64,000 nucleotides of DNA from Litchfieldia alkalitelluris (GTDB lineage: Bacteria; Bacillota; Bacilli; Bacillales; Salisediminibacteriaceae), in the NCBI RefSeq assembly GCF_002153425.1, contig NZ_KZ119600.1, forward strand, positions 1,029,714 to 1,093,713, given 5' to 3'. Below, piece after piece: positions 54,432-62,614 of this stretch. Positions within the stretch are counted from its first letter, which is position 1. Every line of letters begins with the position of its first letter. The notes beneath the pieces are model-generated. The model ran no database searches. It was not told where the DNA came from and worked only from the letters and a program-made list of their open reading frames with translations. The position numbers and the translations under genes were made by a program.

Positions 54432-54477
54432 AAGGCTGTACTGAATTGTCAACTTGACGTTTCAGTACAGCCTTTTT
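54432..54477. terminator. Bidirectional terminator
   Basis: AAGGCTGTACTGAA pairs perfectly with TTCAGTACAGCCTT, followed by TTT on the plus strand. Between convergent genes. Confidence 0.85.
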
Positions 54478-54487
54478 AAGGGGGGAA

Positions 54488-54931
54488 TTATCTATTCAAA
54501 TATAAGAGTTTTTCTTCTTGTTTTAAAAAATCATGAAATATTTTGAATGCGCGGTATGGCTTTTCGTGAAGTGCATCGAGATACTGTTCTTTAGCTGGAT
54601 CAGGTAGTATCTCACTGTTAGAAATGCGAGATTGGATATAGTCGAGACTTGTTTCCTGCATTTTTTTACTGTAATGTTTAGATTCTTTGAAGAATGCGAA
54701 CCCTAATGCACCAGCAACAGCCAAAATTAAAATAAAGAAGGTTATTTCACTAGTCATTGGAAAATAAATAATTACGGTATATAGATTAATGATAGAAAAA
54801 AAGATTAGTGGTATGGAAACAAGGCCAAATAGGAGGTTTTTTTTCATATATGGAGATACCTTTCCTTCCACAACAGCCAGTTCTTTTTTTACAAATGGTG
54901 ATTCTTCATCAGCTTTAAAGAATTTCATCAT
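54488..54931 (-). CDS. DUF5392-like membrane protein
   Basis: 147 residues. A polar N-terminus (1-30), two membrane helices (about 34-56 and 61-83) and a charged helical tail with QETSLDYIQSRI and DALHEKPYRAFKIFHDFLKQEE. The layout fits DUF5392 (B. subtilis YwnF-like) proteins, a tentative match. The GAGGAG ribosome site is 9 bases before ATGATG. It lies 25 bases downstream of the methyltransferase gene on the same strand, so they may share a transcript. Confidence 0.65.
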   Translation of the reverse strand: MMKFFKADEESPFVKKELAVVEGKVSPYMKKNLLFGLVSIPLIFFSIINLYTVIIYFPMTSEITFFILILAVAGALGFAFFKESKHYSKKMQETSLDYIQSRISNSEILPDPAKEQYLDALHEKPYRAFKIFHDFLKQEEKLLYLNR

Positions 54932-54956
54932 GCACCACGCTCCTCGGTGTGAACTA

Positions 54957-55517
54957 TTATTTGATTGCCTCGTATATCCTCATAGGTGGAATGTTTCGGA
55001 ATAAATAATTATCATTTACTTCAGGAAATTGATGATACAAATAGTGAAGCAAGTGCTCATCTCTTTGGAAGAAAGTCTGGTAAGGTAAAAACTTTCCACC
55101 TTTTTTTAAAAGTTTGTGTGTCTTTTGGACAACGGATAGTCTACCATTATGTGTCATTAGGGAGAATGGAATACCTGATAAAACATAATCAACCTCTTCA
55201 TCGTAATCTTCCATGATTTTATCAATGAATTCTGCGTTCCCCTGGTGTACTTTCAATCTATGATCTTGTATATTTCCCCCTAAATAATTTGCGAAATTAG
55301 GATTTAGTTCAACTGCAATAATTAAAGAGTCGTCTGTAAGGTGATTCAGTAAGTATTCTGTGAAAACTCCTGTTGCAGGTCCGTATTCGATGATGACAAG
55401 ACGCTTCTCAAAGTCTATCCTTTTGCAAATTTCTGCTACGCAACTTTGTGAAGTCGGGGTAATGGAAGCGATTTTCGGATCTTTAAAAATATTTTTAATG
55501 TACTCCTTCGTACTCAT
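54957..55517 (-). CDS. SAM-dependent methyltransferase, phospholipid N-methyltransferase-like
   Basis: 186 residues. Class I fold: the N-terminal SITPTSQSCVAEICKRID helix, motif I VIIEYGPATGVFTEYLL, acidic loop end of strand 2 VELNPNF, and motif IV-like SGIPFSLM. The pattern follows COG3963 phospholipid N-methyltransferases and the related rRNA dimethylases. The target is uncertain. Upstream neighbour on the same strand is the alarmone synthetase gene, 36 bases away. Confidence 0.8.
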   Translation of the reverse strand: MSTKEYIKNIFKDPKIASITPTSQSCVAEICKRIDFEKRLVIIEYGPATGVFTEYLLNHLTDDSLIIAVELNPNFANYLGGNIQDHRLKVHQGNAEFIDKIMEDYDEEVDYVLSGIPFSLMTHNGRLSVVQKTHKLLKKGGKFLPYQTFFQRDEHLLHYLYHQFPEVNDNYLFRNIPPMRIYEAIK

Positions 55518-55553
55518 GAATATATCCTCACCCTTTTGTAAAATGAATTCTAA

Positions 55554-56303
55554 TCATCTATGTGCAGTCAAATATGTTTTTAATAAATCATAGGGAATGG
55601 AGACTCTCTCATTGTTAATATCCAAAAGATTACTATTATCATCTTCATTCCAGTGAGCTTCTTCCCTCAAAGTGTTAATTTCCCTATGGATAGACTCCAT
55701 TCTTTTATCAAGCATCGCAGCAGAAATAGCAGCATCACGAAGTTCTTCCACTAACCTCTCTGGAATTTCGCTATTATATTTGTAATAAATTTTGTGTTCT
55801 AAACTAGCCCAAAAATCCATGGCGATCGTCCTAATCTGAACTTCAACATAAACTTGTTCCTCGCGGTCGGACATGAAAATTGGAATTTGAACGATTAAAT
55901 GAAGACTTTGATATCCATTTGGCTTAGGGTTTTTTATATAATCTTTGACCTCCACTACAGTGAGATCTTTCTGATTTTGAAGCATATTGCTCAATTCATA
56001 AATATCAGAGATAAATGAACAAGTAATTCGTATACCAGCAATATCACGAATCTTCTCCTTAATGAGTGGGAGGGACATATCATACTGTTTTTTACGGACC
56101 TTTTTGACAATACTTTCAGGGGATTTTACCCGCGATTTTATATGTTCAATAGGATTATAATCGTGAATGTATTGAAACTCTTGCTTTAATATATCAATTT
56201 TTGTATTCATTTCATCGAGTGCGAATTTATAAGACATCATAAACCTTGTTATTTCATTTTTTATGGTTTTCAGGTGATTCATGTCAATCGTCTGTTGAAC
56301 CAT
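55554..56303 (-). CDS. Small alarmone synthetase, GTP pyrophosphokinase (RelQ/RelP type)
   Basis: 249 residues from the ATG at 56303, 9 bases after AAAGGAG; a TTG at 56312 directly abuts that site. The synthetase motifs are clear: KSPESIVKKVRKK, DIAGIRITCSFISDIYEL, NPKPNGYQSLHLIV, EVQIRTIAMDFWASLEHKIYYK. The hydrolase, TGS and ACT domains of long Rel are absent. It makes (p)ppGpp from ATP and GDP/GTP. It is longer than the usual about 210 residues owing to a C-terminal extension. RelQ versus RelP cannot be decided by eye. Confidence 0.9.
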   Translation of the reverse strand: MVQQTIDMNHLKTIKNEITRFMMSYKFALDEMNTKIDILKQEFQYIHDYNPIEHIKSRVKSPESIVKKVRKKQYDMSLPLIKEKIRDIAGIRITCSFISDIYELSNMLQNQKDLTVVEVKDYIKNPKPNGYQSLHLIVQIPIFMSDREEQVYVEVQIRTIAMDFWASLEHKIYYKYNSEIPERLVEELRDAAISAAMLDKRMESIHREINTLREEAHWNEDDNSNLLDINNERVSIPYDLLKTYLTAHR

Positions 56304-56645
56304 GGTTGACAACTCCTTTGAGTTTACTAATGTTTAATAGTCATTTTTTAAATCCATTTCGTATTTACCCTCTTATAGAAAAAAATAAGCTCTGTTTCAT
56401 TACTTTTTTTAAAGTCTAAATGACTGACCGTACGTTCAATAAAAGAATTAACAATATAGATTGTTAGTCATTGGATTGAGACATACCCTTTGATGCAATA
56501 TATAATATAACAAAGCAATATGAACAGAAAATGAACAAAGTAAAAAAAATAATCAACAACGTTTAGTTCTATGAAGTGGTTTTGACCAATTGGTCAACGT
56601 AGGGGTATAATAAATGATGTAATGGATAGTGAGGGGTGAAGACCA
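56304..56645. other. Divergent gap with a TetR operator
   Basis: About 340 AT-rich bases between the alarmone synthetase and tetR genes. Besides the operator/promoter at 56582-56611, nothing was recognised. Confidence 0.4.
56582..56611 (+). promoter_or_regulatory. tetR promoter covered by a 16-bp perfect palindrome
   Basis: TTGACCAATTGGTCAA (56582-56597) is fully symmetrical. Its left end doubles as a -35 (TTGACC), and TATAAT (56606-56611) lies 18 bp further on. A repressor bound here would exclude polymerase, pointing to autorepression by the TetR encoded just downstream. Confidence 0.75.
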
Positions 56646-57509
56646 ATGTTAGAAAAAGAAAAACTTATTATAGAAGCAGCCATCAAGCTTTTTTCCATAA
56701 AAGGATTTGATGCAACATCCATTCAAGATATTGCAAATGAATGTGGGATTGCTAAAGGTTCTTTTTATTCCTATTTTAAATCGAAAGACACCTTATTATT
56801 AGAGACACTAAAGTATTATTTCAACAAAATACAAAGCCGTGTTGAATCTGTTGAAGAATTAGACTTAGAGCCTAAGGAAAAGTTTATTAGAAGGCTGACT
56901 TATTATTTTGAAGGTGTCTTTGAGCATAAGGAATTCATTATTACACAGGCATACGAACAGGCTATTCCATTAAACAAAACAATAAAAAGAGAGCTCTATC
57001 GAAGACAGCAACGTACGAGAGAGCTATACAGGATAGGATTATTATCATTATATGGGAACAAAATTGAACCATATATCTGGGACCTTTCCATTATGATGGA
57101 AGGAATGTTTCATGCCTATATCCGAATTTATCTTTTAGATGAAAAAGGATTAGAAGTGGGAAAGTTGTCCAAGTATATAGTTAACCGAATAGATAGTGTT
57201 GTGGAGGGGCTCCTACAAAGTGGAGAAGAACCAATTTTGTCTATTGATGATGTTAATTATATTAATCGATTATTAGGTAATGCCCCAGAAGATGAACGGA
57301 ACAAAGTATTTAAGCTAATAAGTGAGATGAAAAATGTGCTATCTGTTCGAGAAGACAGGGAGGATTATCTTGTTTCGTTAGAAGTGTTAGAAGAAGAGCT
57401 GAATAGGGAAAAACCTAGGCAGCCTGTTATTCAAGGAATGATTTCTAATTTTAAAGGCGTTAAAGAAGTGGACAAGTATTTAAATGAAATCAAACCCTTA
57501 TTAAAATAA
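56646..57509 (+). CDS. TetR-family regulator with extended C-terminus
   Basis: 287 residues, longer than the usual about 200. The DNA-binding domain (1-50) reads KLIIEAAIKLFSIKGFDATSIQDIANECGIAKGSFYSYFKSKDTLLLE. The ligand domain spans about 55-195, and a further charged helical stretch (about 200-287) is additional. TTGACCAATTGGTCAA upstream matches the TGACC/GGTCA half-sites used by several lipid- or drug-responsive TetR proteins. No exporter is adjacent, so it may act mostly on distant genes. Confidence 0.88.
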   Translation: MLEKEKLIIEAAIKLFSIKGFDATSIQDIANECGIAKGSFYSYFKSKDTLLLETLKYYFNKIQSRVESVEELDLEPKEKFIRRLTYYFEGVFEHKEFIITQAYEQAIPLNKTIKRELYRRQQRTRELYRIGLLSLYGNKIEPYIWDLSIMMEGMFHAYIRIYLLDEKGLEVGKLSKYIVNRIDSVVEGLLQSGEEPILSIDDVNYINRLLGNAPEDERNKVFKLISEMKNVLSVREDREDYLVSLEVLEEELNREKPRQPVIQGMISNFKGVKEVDKYLNEIKPLLK

Positions 57510-57618
57510 AGTTTTTTCCATTCATTTTTTGTTCATATTTCCATGGTATTGTAGTGAATATATTTATGAACTCTTTAATAAACACCTATATAAGATAGAA
57601 CGGGTGAGAAGGAGATTA

Positions 57619-57759
57619 ATGAACAAAATGATTAAGGATATAGAATTAAAAAAGCAAAAACTAGAAAAACTTGTTTCAAAGCTGCAGAAGCAAGGGGTTC
57701 ATGCAGAGCTGTGTATGAGAAAGTATCCGTCTCAAAAGCAGAGGAGAGACAATATATGA
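57619..57759 (+). CDS. 46-residue coiled-coil-like protein coupled to the two-component system
   Basis: The ATG at 57619 follows AGAAGGAG closely, and the stop overlaps the response-regulator ATG (ATGA). The protein is very basic and begins with a heptad-like helix (MIKDIELKKQKLEKLVSKLQKQG), here cited in part as IELKKQKLEKLVSKL. It has one Cys. I do not recognise it. A good ribosome site and 4-base overlap argue that it is translated; the function may be regulatory or simply to couple translation. Confidence 0.55.
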   Translation: MNKMIKDIELKKQKLEKLVSKLQKQGVHAELCMRKYPSQKQRRDNI

Positions 57760-58451
57760 AACAACAAATAAAGATACTAGTTATAGAAGATGATCCAAAT
57801 ATTAGTGATCTAACTGAATTATATTTGATGAAGGAGGGCTACCAAGTCATAAAAGCCTTAGATGGTGAGGCTGGACTAGCTCTTTATTATGATGAAAATC
57901 CTGATTTTATCATATTAGATATTATGCTACCTAAAATGGACGGGTGGGATGTATGTCAGGAGATTAGGAGAGACCGCCCGATTCCAATCATCATGATTAC
58001 TGGAAAAGGGGAAAGCTATGATAAAGTGAAAGGCTTGGAATTAGGGGCTGATGACTATATTGTAAAACCCTTTGATCCTAAAGAAGTGCTGGCTAGAATA
58101 AAAGCAGTATTACGTAGAACGAATCCACAGTTTTCATCACAAGAAAATGTGGAACTACCAGATTTGAGTATTAATATGCAGGAACATAAAATCATTGTAA
58201 ACCAAAAGGAAATCACCTTGCCACCTAAGGAGTTGGAGCTATTATTTTTCTTAGCGTCCAATCCAAACCAGGTTTTTACACGGCAGCAGTTGTTGGACCG
58301 CGTTTGGGGATATGATTATGATGGGGACTACAGGACAATTGATGTGCATATAAAGCGGCTTCGGGAAAAAATGCATCTAGGATCTGAGAGTTGGAACTTG
58401 AAAACAATTCGTGGTGTTGGTTATAAATTTGAGGTGTATGATGTTATCTAA
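57756..58451 (+). CDS. Two-component response regulator, OmpR family
   Basis: 231 residues from the ATG at 57756, 8 bases after GAGGAGA. Receiver domain (1-120) with the acidic pocket EDD, phospho-acceptor Asp55 (ILDIMLPKMDG), conserved Thr in MITGKG and Lys in YIVKPFDP. The C-terminal winged helix (about 135-228) has LPPKELELLFFLASNPNQVFTRQQLL and VDVHIKRLREK-like IDVHIKRLREK. Its stop overlaps the kinase start region, so the pair is coexpressed. Targets unknown. Confidence 0.93.
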   Translation: MKQQIKILVIEDDPNISDLTELYLMKEGYQVIKALDGEAGLALYYDENPDFIILDIMLPKMDGWDVCQEIRRDRPIPIIMITGKGESYDKVKGLELGADDYIVKPFDPKEVLARIKAVLRRTNPQFSSQENVELPDLSINMQEHKIIVNQKEITLPPKELELLFFLASNPNQVFTRQQLLDRVWGYDYDGDYRTIDVHIKRLREKMHLGSESWNLKTIRGVGYKFEVYDVI

Positions 58452-59859
58452 ATTAAGGAAGAAACGCAAAGGAATGTTCATCAAGCTATTCACAACTTAT
58501 ATAGTCATTCTTTGTATTTCGTTTATTATGATTGGTTTAGTAGTTAATACAATGGCTCACAATGAAATAATTAAACGTTATCATAATGCCTTTGACCATC
58601 AGAAAGAAAAGGTGATCCAATACTTTGAAACTGCCGAATCTGAGGGGTGGGAGCAAAGTATACTCACTTCTTCTTTAGAACTTGCACTAAATCAAGAAGA
58701 CAGGGTTGCAGTTTTTCTAATTGATGAGTATGGTGGAGTGGATTACAATCCGAAGCTATTTGAAGAATATGATATGGAAATGTCACTCCGAGAACTCGCC
58801 ATGAGTGAAGAAGAGACATCCATGCGCCTTCACACAGAGGATCGGGTTGTTTATTTTATGTCAGGGCCGATTGAAATTTTGACAGAAGATAATCCTAAAC
58901 ATACGATTACGATGGTATTTCATGAATTTGATCAAGAATTAAAGCAAATAAGCAGTATTATTCATATTACAGTTCTCGTGGCGATCATTATTGCTGGCAT
59001 CATTATTTTTTATACTTCAAGAAAAATGACGTCTCCATTAAGGGAGATGAATCATAGTGCTTTGCAATTTGCAAAGGGAGATTTTTCTCACAGGGTAAAT
59101 ATCAAGTCGAAAGACGAAATTGGCCAGCTTGCTGAAACCTTCAATTATATGGCTAAAGAATTGGCCAGTATAGATCAGATGAGAAAAGACTTTGTTGCAA
59201 ATGTTTCCCATGACTTACGCTCCCCTTTAACTTCTATAAAAGGATTTTTAGGTGCGATGATGGACGGGACGATTCCGCAAGAACAGCAATACAAATATTT
59301 CTCTATCATGAAAAATGAAACAGAGCGTCTTATGAAACTCGTAAATGATTTATTAGATATGGCTAGGTTGGAAGCGGGACAGATGGAGGTGGAACCAATA
59401 TCCTACAATTTTTCTGAACAGCTCCGTTTAACAATAGCTAAAATGGAACCAACTTTGTCTGAAAACCAGCTTGATATTGAGCTATTAGGTGAGGAAGAAG
59501 ATGTTTTTGTTCACGCAGATCCGAACCGTATGGAGCAAGTCTTAGTAAATCTTCTTCAAAATGCTGTGCAGTTCTCTAAAGAGAAGGGAAGCATCGATGT
59601 AGCGATTATGAAGGAAGGGGATAATGCTACCATCAGGATACGTGATTACGGGCACGGTATGAGTGAATCAGATGTGAGATATATTTGGGAAAGGTTTTAT
59701 AAAAAGGATAAAGCAAGATCTAGTAAGAGTGGCACAGGAATTGGATTATCGATTGTAAAACATATTATTGATTTACACGATACAACTATTAAGGTGGAGA
59801 GTGATTTGGATAAAGGAACAACCTTTACCTTTACCTTACCCCTTGCAAAGCTTAAATAA
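58441..59859 (+). CDS. Two-component sensor histidine kinase
   Basis: 472 residues from the second ATG of ATGATG (58441), six bases after GAGG. Two membrane helices (about 15-38 and 175-200) flank an outer sensor of about 135 residues. HAMP follows (about 200-252), then the HisKA box VSHDLRSPL with phospho-acceptor His257, N box NLLQNAVQF, G1 RDYGHGM, F box IWERFYK and G2 GTGIGLSIVK. It overlaps the regulator gene by 11 bases and should phosphorylate it. The outer domain gives no ligand clue. Confidence 0.93.
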   Translation: MLSKLRKKRKGMFIKLFTTYIVILCISFIMIGLVVNTMAHNEIIKRYHNAFDHQKEKVIQYFETAESEGWEQSILTSSLELALNQEDRVAVFLIDEYGGVDYNPKLFEEYDMEMSLRELAMSEEETSMRLHTEDRVVYFMSGPIEILTEDNPKHTITMVFHEFDQELKQISSIIHITVLVAIIIAGIIIFYTSRKMTSPLREMNHSALQFAKGDFSHRVNIKSKDEIGQLAETFNYMAKELASIDQMRKDFVANVSHDLRSPLTSIKGFLGAMMDGTIPQEQQYKYFSIMKNETERLMKLVNDLLDMARLEAGQMEVEPISYNFSEQLRLTIAKMEPTLSENQLDIELLGEEEDVFVHADPNRMEQVLVNLLQNAVQFSKEKGSIDVAIMKEGDNATIRIRDYGHGMSESDVRYIWERFYKKDKARSSKSGTGIGLSIVKHIIDLHDTTIKVESDLDKGTTFTFTLPLAKLK

Positions 59860-59863
59860 ATAG

Positions 59864-59908
59864 AAACCTTAGGGGCCGACTACACGGAGTTGACGGTTCC
59901 TAAGGTTT
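59864..59908. terminator. Terminator after the two-component operon
   Basis: AAACCTTAGG pairs perfectly with CCTAAGGTTT; an inner GCCGACTAC/GTTGACGG region adds partial pairing. Between convergent genes. Confidence 0.75.
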
Positions 59909-59947
59909 AATATATTTATCTTATTTAATGAGTGCTCTCACGTTTGT

Positions 59948-60454
59948 TTAATAGGATTTTAGTTTTCTTGAATACCGCAACGACACCTGTTGTTCTCCAG
60001 TTTCCGTTTCAGTAAATCTTTTTTCTTTAAGTGAAAATCCTCGTGCTTCATAGAAAGGGAGTCCCCTATCATTATTTTCTTGGACGGAAACCCATTGTTC
60101 CGAAATCCCTTCTTGAATTTGCTGATGGGTTAACTCTTTAAGTAGCTTTCTCCCAACCCCTTTATATCTAAAATTTTCGTCAACATAAAGTACAAATATT
60201 TCTCCTGTTTCTTCTTTCGTTTTTCCACCACCAATTACTCCGACAACTTCTGAATGAAGTAATGCGACGTAAGAGTAAGATCCTGCTTCTATGTCTTTCT
60301 TAACTCGTTCGTAGTTGTACCAGTATTCTATATTTTTGGCTTGATATTCTTCGCTTAATATCCCTTCAACTGTTTGTCTCCAACCTCTTGAACAAATATC
60401 AGCAATAGCTTCTGCATGGGTTATTTCAGGATTTTTAATTAGAATATAGTTCAT
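59948..60454 (-). CDS. GNAT-family N-acetyltransferase
   Basis: 168 residues. The acetyl-CoA binding motif A is present as VLYVDENFRYKGVGRKLLKELT (R-x-x-G-x-G/A in RYKGVG). A motif-B-like C-terminus reads VQENNDRGLPFYEARGF. The N-terminal segment ADICSRGWRQTVEGILSEEYQA is typical of a broad GNAT group. Cytoplasmic; substrate unknown. It lies 40 bases downstream of the S9 peptidase gene on the same strand. Confidence 0.87.
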   Translation of the reverse strand: MNYILIKNPEITHAEAIADICSRGWRQTVEGILSEEYQAKNIEYWYNYERVKKDIEAGSYSYVALLHSEVVGVIGGGKTKEETGEIFVLYVDENFRYKGVGRKLLKELTHQQIQEGISEQWVSVQENNDRGLPFYEARGFSLKEKRFTETETGEQQVSLRYSRKLKSY

Positions 60455-60494
60455 TTAGTAAGCACCTCTGTTTTTTCATGTAGAGATGAAACCC

Positions 60495-62318
60495 CTATGC
60501 TTGCTTCCCTTTTAAGTGTTTATTCAGAAACTCTAGTATTGCTTTGAAGCCAGTTATGCGATTAATCTTTTTCGAAAAACCATGTCCCTCATCTTCAAAA
60601 ACCAGGTATTCTATTGGTACTCCATTGTTCCTAACTATATCTACAATCTCATCAGACTCCACCTTTAAAACCCTAGGGTCATTGGAGCCTTGAAGGACGA
60701 TTAAAGGCTTGCGAATTTTATCAGCATGAAACAGGGGAGAAATACTTTTTAAATATTCTTCAGAAGTAAAAGGGTCACCTATTTTTTTATAAAGGGCTTC
60801 ACGCATTGTCTCCCACCATGACGGGATACTCTTCAGCGTACGAACCCAGTTTGAGACACCGAAAATATCAACGCCTACTTGAAATTCTTCTGGCTGGAAC
60901 GCTAAGGCAGCCAATGTCATGTAACCACCGTAGCTTCCTCCAATAATACCAATTCGGTTTTCATCGATATATCCAGTAGAAGCAAGGAAGGATTTCGATT
61001 CAATACAATCGGCCAGATCCACTTCGCCATGTTTTAAGTCAGCCATTTTGAAAAATGTTTTCCCGTACCCTGAACTTCCACGGTTGTTCACAGCAATTAC
61101 TGCATATCCATGATTAGCCAAGTATTGCAGTAATGGATTATAATCCACCCTTGACTGTCCTCCTGGCCCACCATGAACCCAAACGAGGGCTGGGATCTTA
61201 TCTCCTGGTTTTATATCCTTGGGCTTGTAGTAGATCGAAGGTATTTCCAGGCCATCAAATGACGGATATCGAACTACTTCTGCCTTTACTAAATCTGCAG
61301 GATCAATCTCAGGGTTCAATGTATTTGTTAATTTGTCGAGTTTATTTTTTTCTAGATTATACACATATAAATTACTAGGTGAGTTCGATCCATTAAGAAG
61401 GAAAGTCATGATTTTTTCATCTAGGGAAAAATTGACGCTAGTTATTTGTCCATCTGGTAGTTCTGGCAGAGTTACTTCATTATTTGTACCAGTATGAAAG
61501 ATTTTTACGTCAGTGTGTGCATCCCTATTAATACTAAGCTTTATGTATGTATGATTATGGGTAAAAGATAGGTCTTCTACATGCCAGTCTGTTTTGTAGA
61601 CTACTTCAACTTCCCCCGTTTCTAAGTGCATTTTAGATGCATACAAGAATTCGTGATCCTTATCTGTAATGTAGTAGAGATACTTTCCATCTTCACTAAA
61701 GGCCTGTGGCGCATATTGTATGTCCGTATCTTTATGTGAAGTTAGAGCTTCCAATTTTCCAGTGTTTATATGGAAAATGTACATGTGAGAGGAATTCGCG
61801 TTGTCGAATTTAGTCAATGCCAATGTTTCATAGTCTTTTGATATAGCAGAGAACTCCACACCCAGTTCGTTTTTGAAGATAAGTCTTTTCTCAAACGTAT
61901 CAATATCCATTGAATAGACATCTGCAAATTTTGGATCCCTTTTATTTGAACCATATAAAAAGCTTTTTCCGTCAGGGGCCCATTGGAAGAATGTTGCCCT
62001 TTCCTCTTTATCAGGTGTCAAATCTCGTGTTGTTCCATCTTCCTTCTGTAGGTAGATGTGTAAAATTTCATTCCCACCTTGATCGCTCAAATAGAGGAAA
62101 CGATTATCACCAGGTTGCGGAACAAAGGAAATGGCGTAGCAAGCATCTTCTTTCGAGTTGGTTAACTGTTTAGCTTCTCCTCCATTGGAAGGTATGGAGT
62201 AAACATTAAAGACCCCAGATCGATCGCTTGTAAAAATAATTTTTTCCCTATTTGCTGAAGGTGCGTTGTTAACTACTGTCTCCGTATTAATAAACTGCTC
62301 AATGGTATACTTTTTCAA
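60495..62318 (-). CDS. S9 family serine peptidase (prolyl oligopeptidase / acylaminoacyl-peptidase type)
   Basis: 607 residues. The N-terminal part (about 25-340) is a WD40/PD40-like propeller (repeated S-x-DG-K/R-x-L segments). The C-terminal alpha/beta hydrolase (about 355-605) carries GGSYGGYM with nucleophile Ser462, Asp547 in GSNDPRV and His579 in EDEGHGF. The oxyanion region WVHGGPGGQ is intact. No signal peptide, so it is cytoplasmic and trims short peptides that pass the propeller pore. It is probably cotranscribed with the GNAT gene. Confidence 0.9.
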   Translation of the reverse strand: MKKYTIEQFINTETVVNNAPSANREKIIFTSDRSGVFNVYSIPSNGGEAKQLTNSKEDACYAISFVPQPGDNRFLYLSDQGGNEILHIYLQKEDGTTRDLTPDKEERATFFQWAPDGKSFLYGSNKRDPKFADVYSMDIDTFEKRLIFKNELGVEFSAISKDYETLALTKFDNANSSHMYIFHINTGKLEALTSHKDTDIQYAPQAFSEDGKYLYYITDKDHEFLYASKMHLETGEVEVVYKTDWHVEDLSFTHNHTYIKLSINRDAHTDVKIFHTGTNNEVTLPELPDGQITSVNFSLDEKIMTFLLNGSNSPSNLYVYNLEKNKLDKLTNTLNPEIDPADLVKAEVVRYPSFDGLEIPSIYYKPKDIKPGDKIPALVWVHGGPGGQSRVDYNPLLQYLANHGYAVIAVNNRGSSGYGKTFFKMADLKHGEVDLADCIESKSFLASTGYIDENRIGIIGGSYGGYMTLAALAFQPEEFQVGVDIFGVSNWVRTLKSIPSWWETMREALYKKIGDPFTSEEYLKSISPLFHADKIRKPLIVLQGSNDPRVLKVESDEIVDIVRNNGVPIEYLVFEDEGHGFSKKINRITGFKAILEFLNKHLKGKQA

Positions 62319-62614
62319 AATCTTTCCCCTCCTTGTCCTTTATTAATAGGTTCGCTGTTTAAGACTATAATCCTTTTTTTTACATAATTAGTCTTGGGCG
62401 TCTTGGAAGTAGGAGTAATGTAATGTGAAGGGGGTTGGCTGGTTTGAGAGGATGCGGGGTGGGGTTTTTGAGGAGAGGGGGTTGGGGGGCAGGGATGGCG
62501 GATTAGGGGAGAGGGGGGAGACGGGATGCGGAGGACGGGGACGGGAGAAAATTTATGTAGAGGTGCTTGATGTGAGGTTATGGAGTGGAGTTAAGGTACT
62601 ATTCGATGATGGAA
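62319..62614. other. Gene-free stretch with a G-rich tract
   Basis: After an AT-rich promoter region of the S9 gene, the plus strand becomes extremely G-rich from 62430 to 62545, with about eleven runs of three to six G. An open frame of 79 codons through it is low-complexity and has no credible family features, so it is not called. Confidence 0.6.

Noticed and set aside
57619-57759. Spo0E-like phosphatase for the small coupled protein
   Set aside because: The conserved SQELD-type Spo0E motif is missing.
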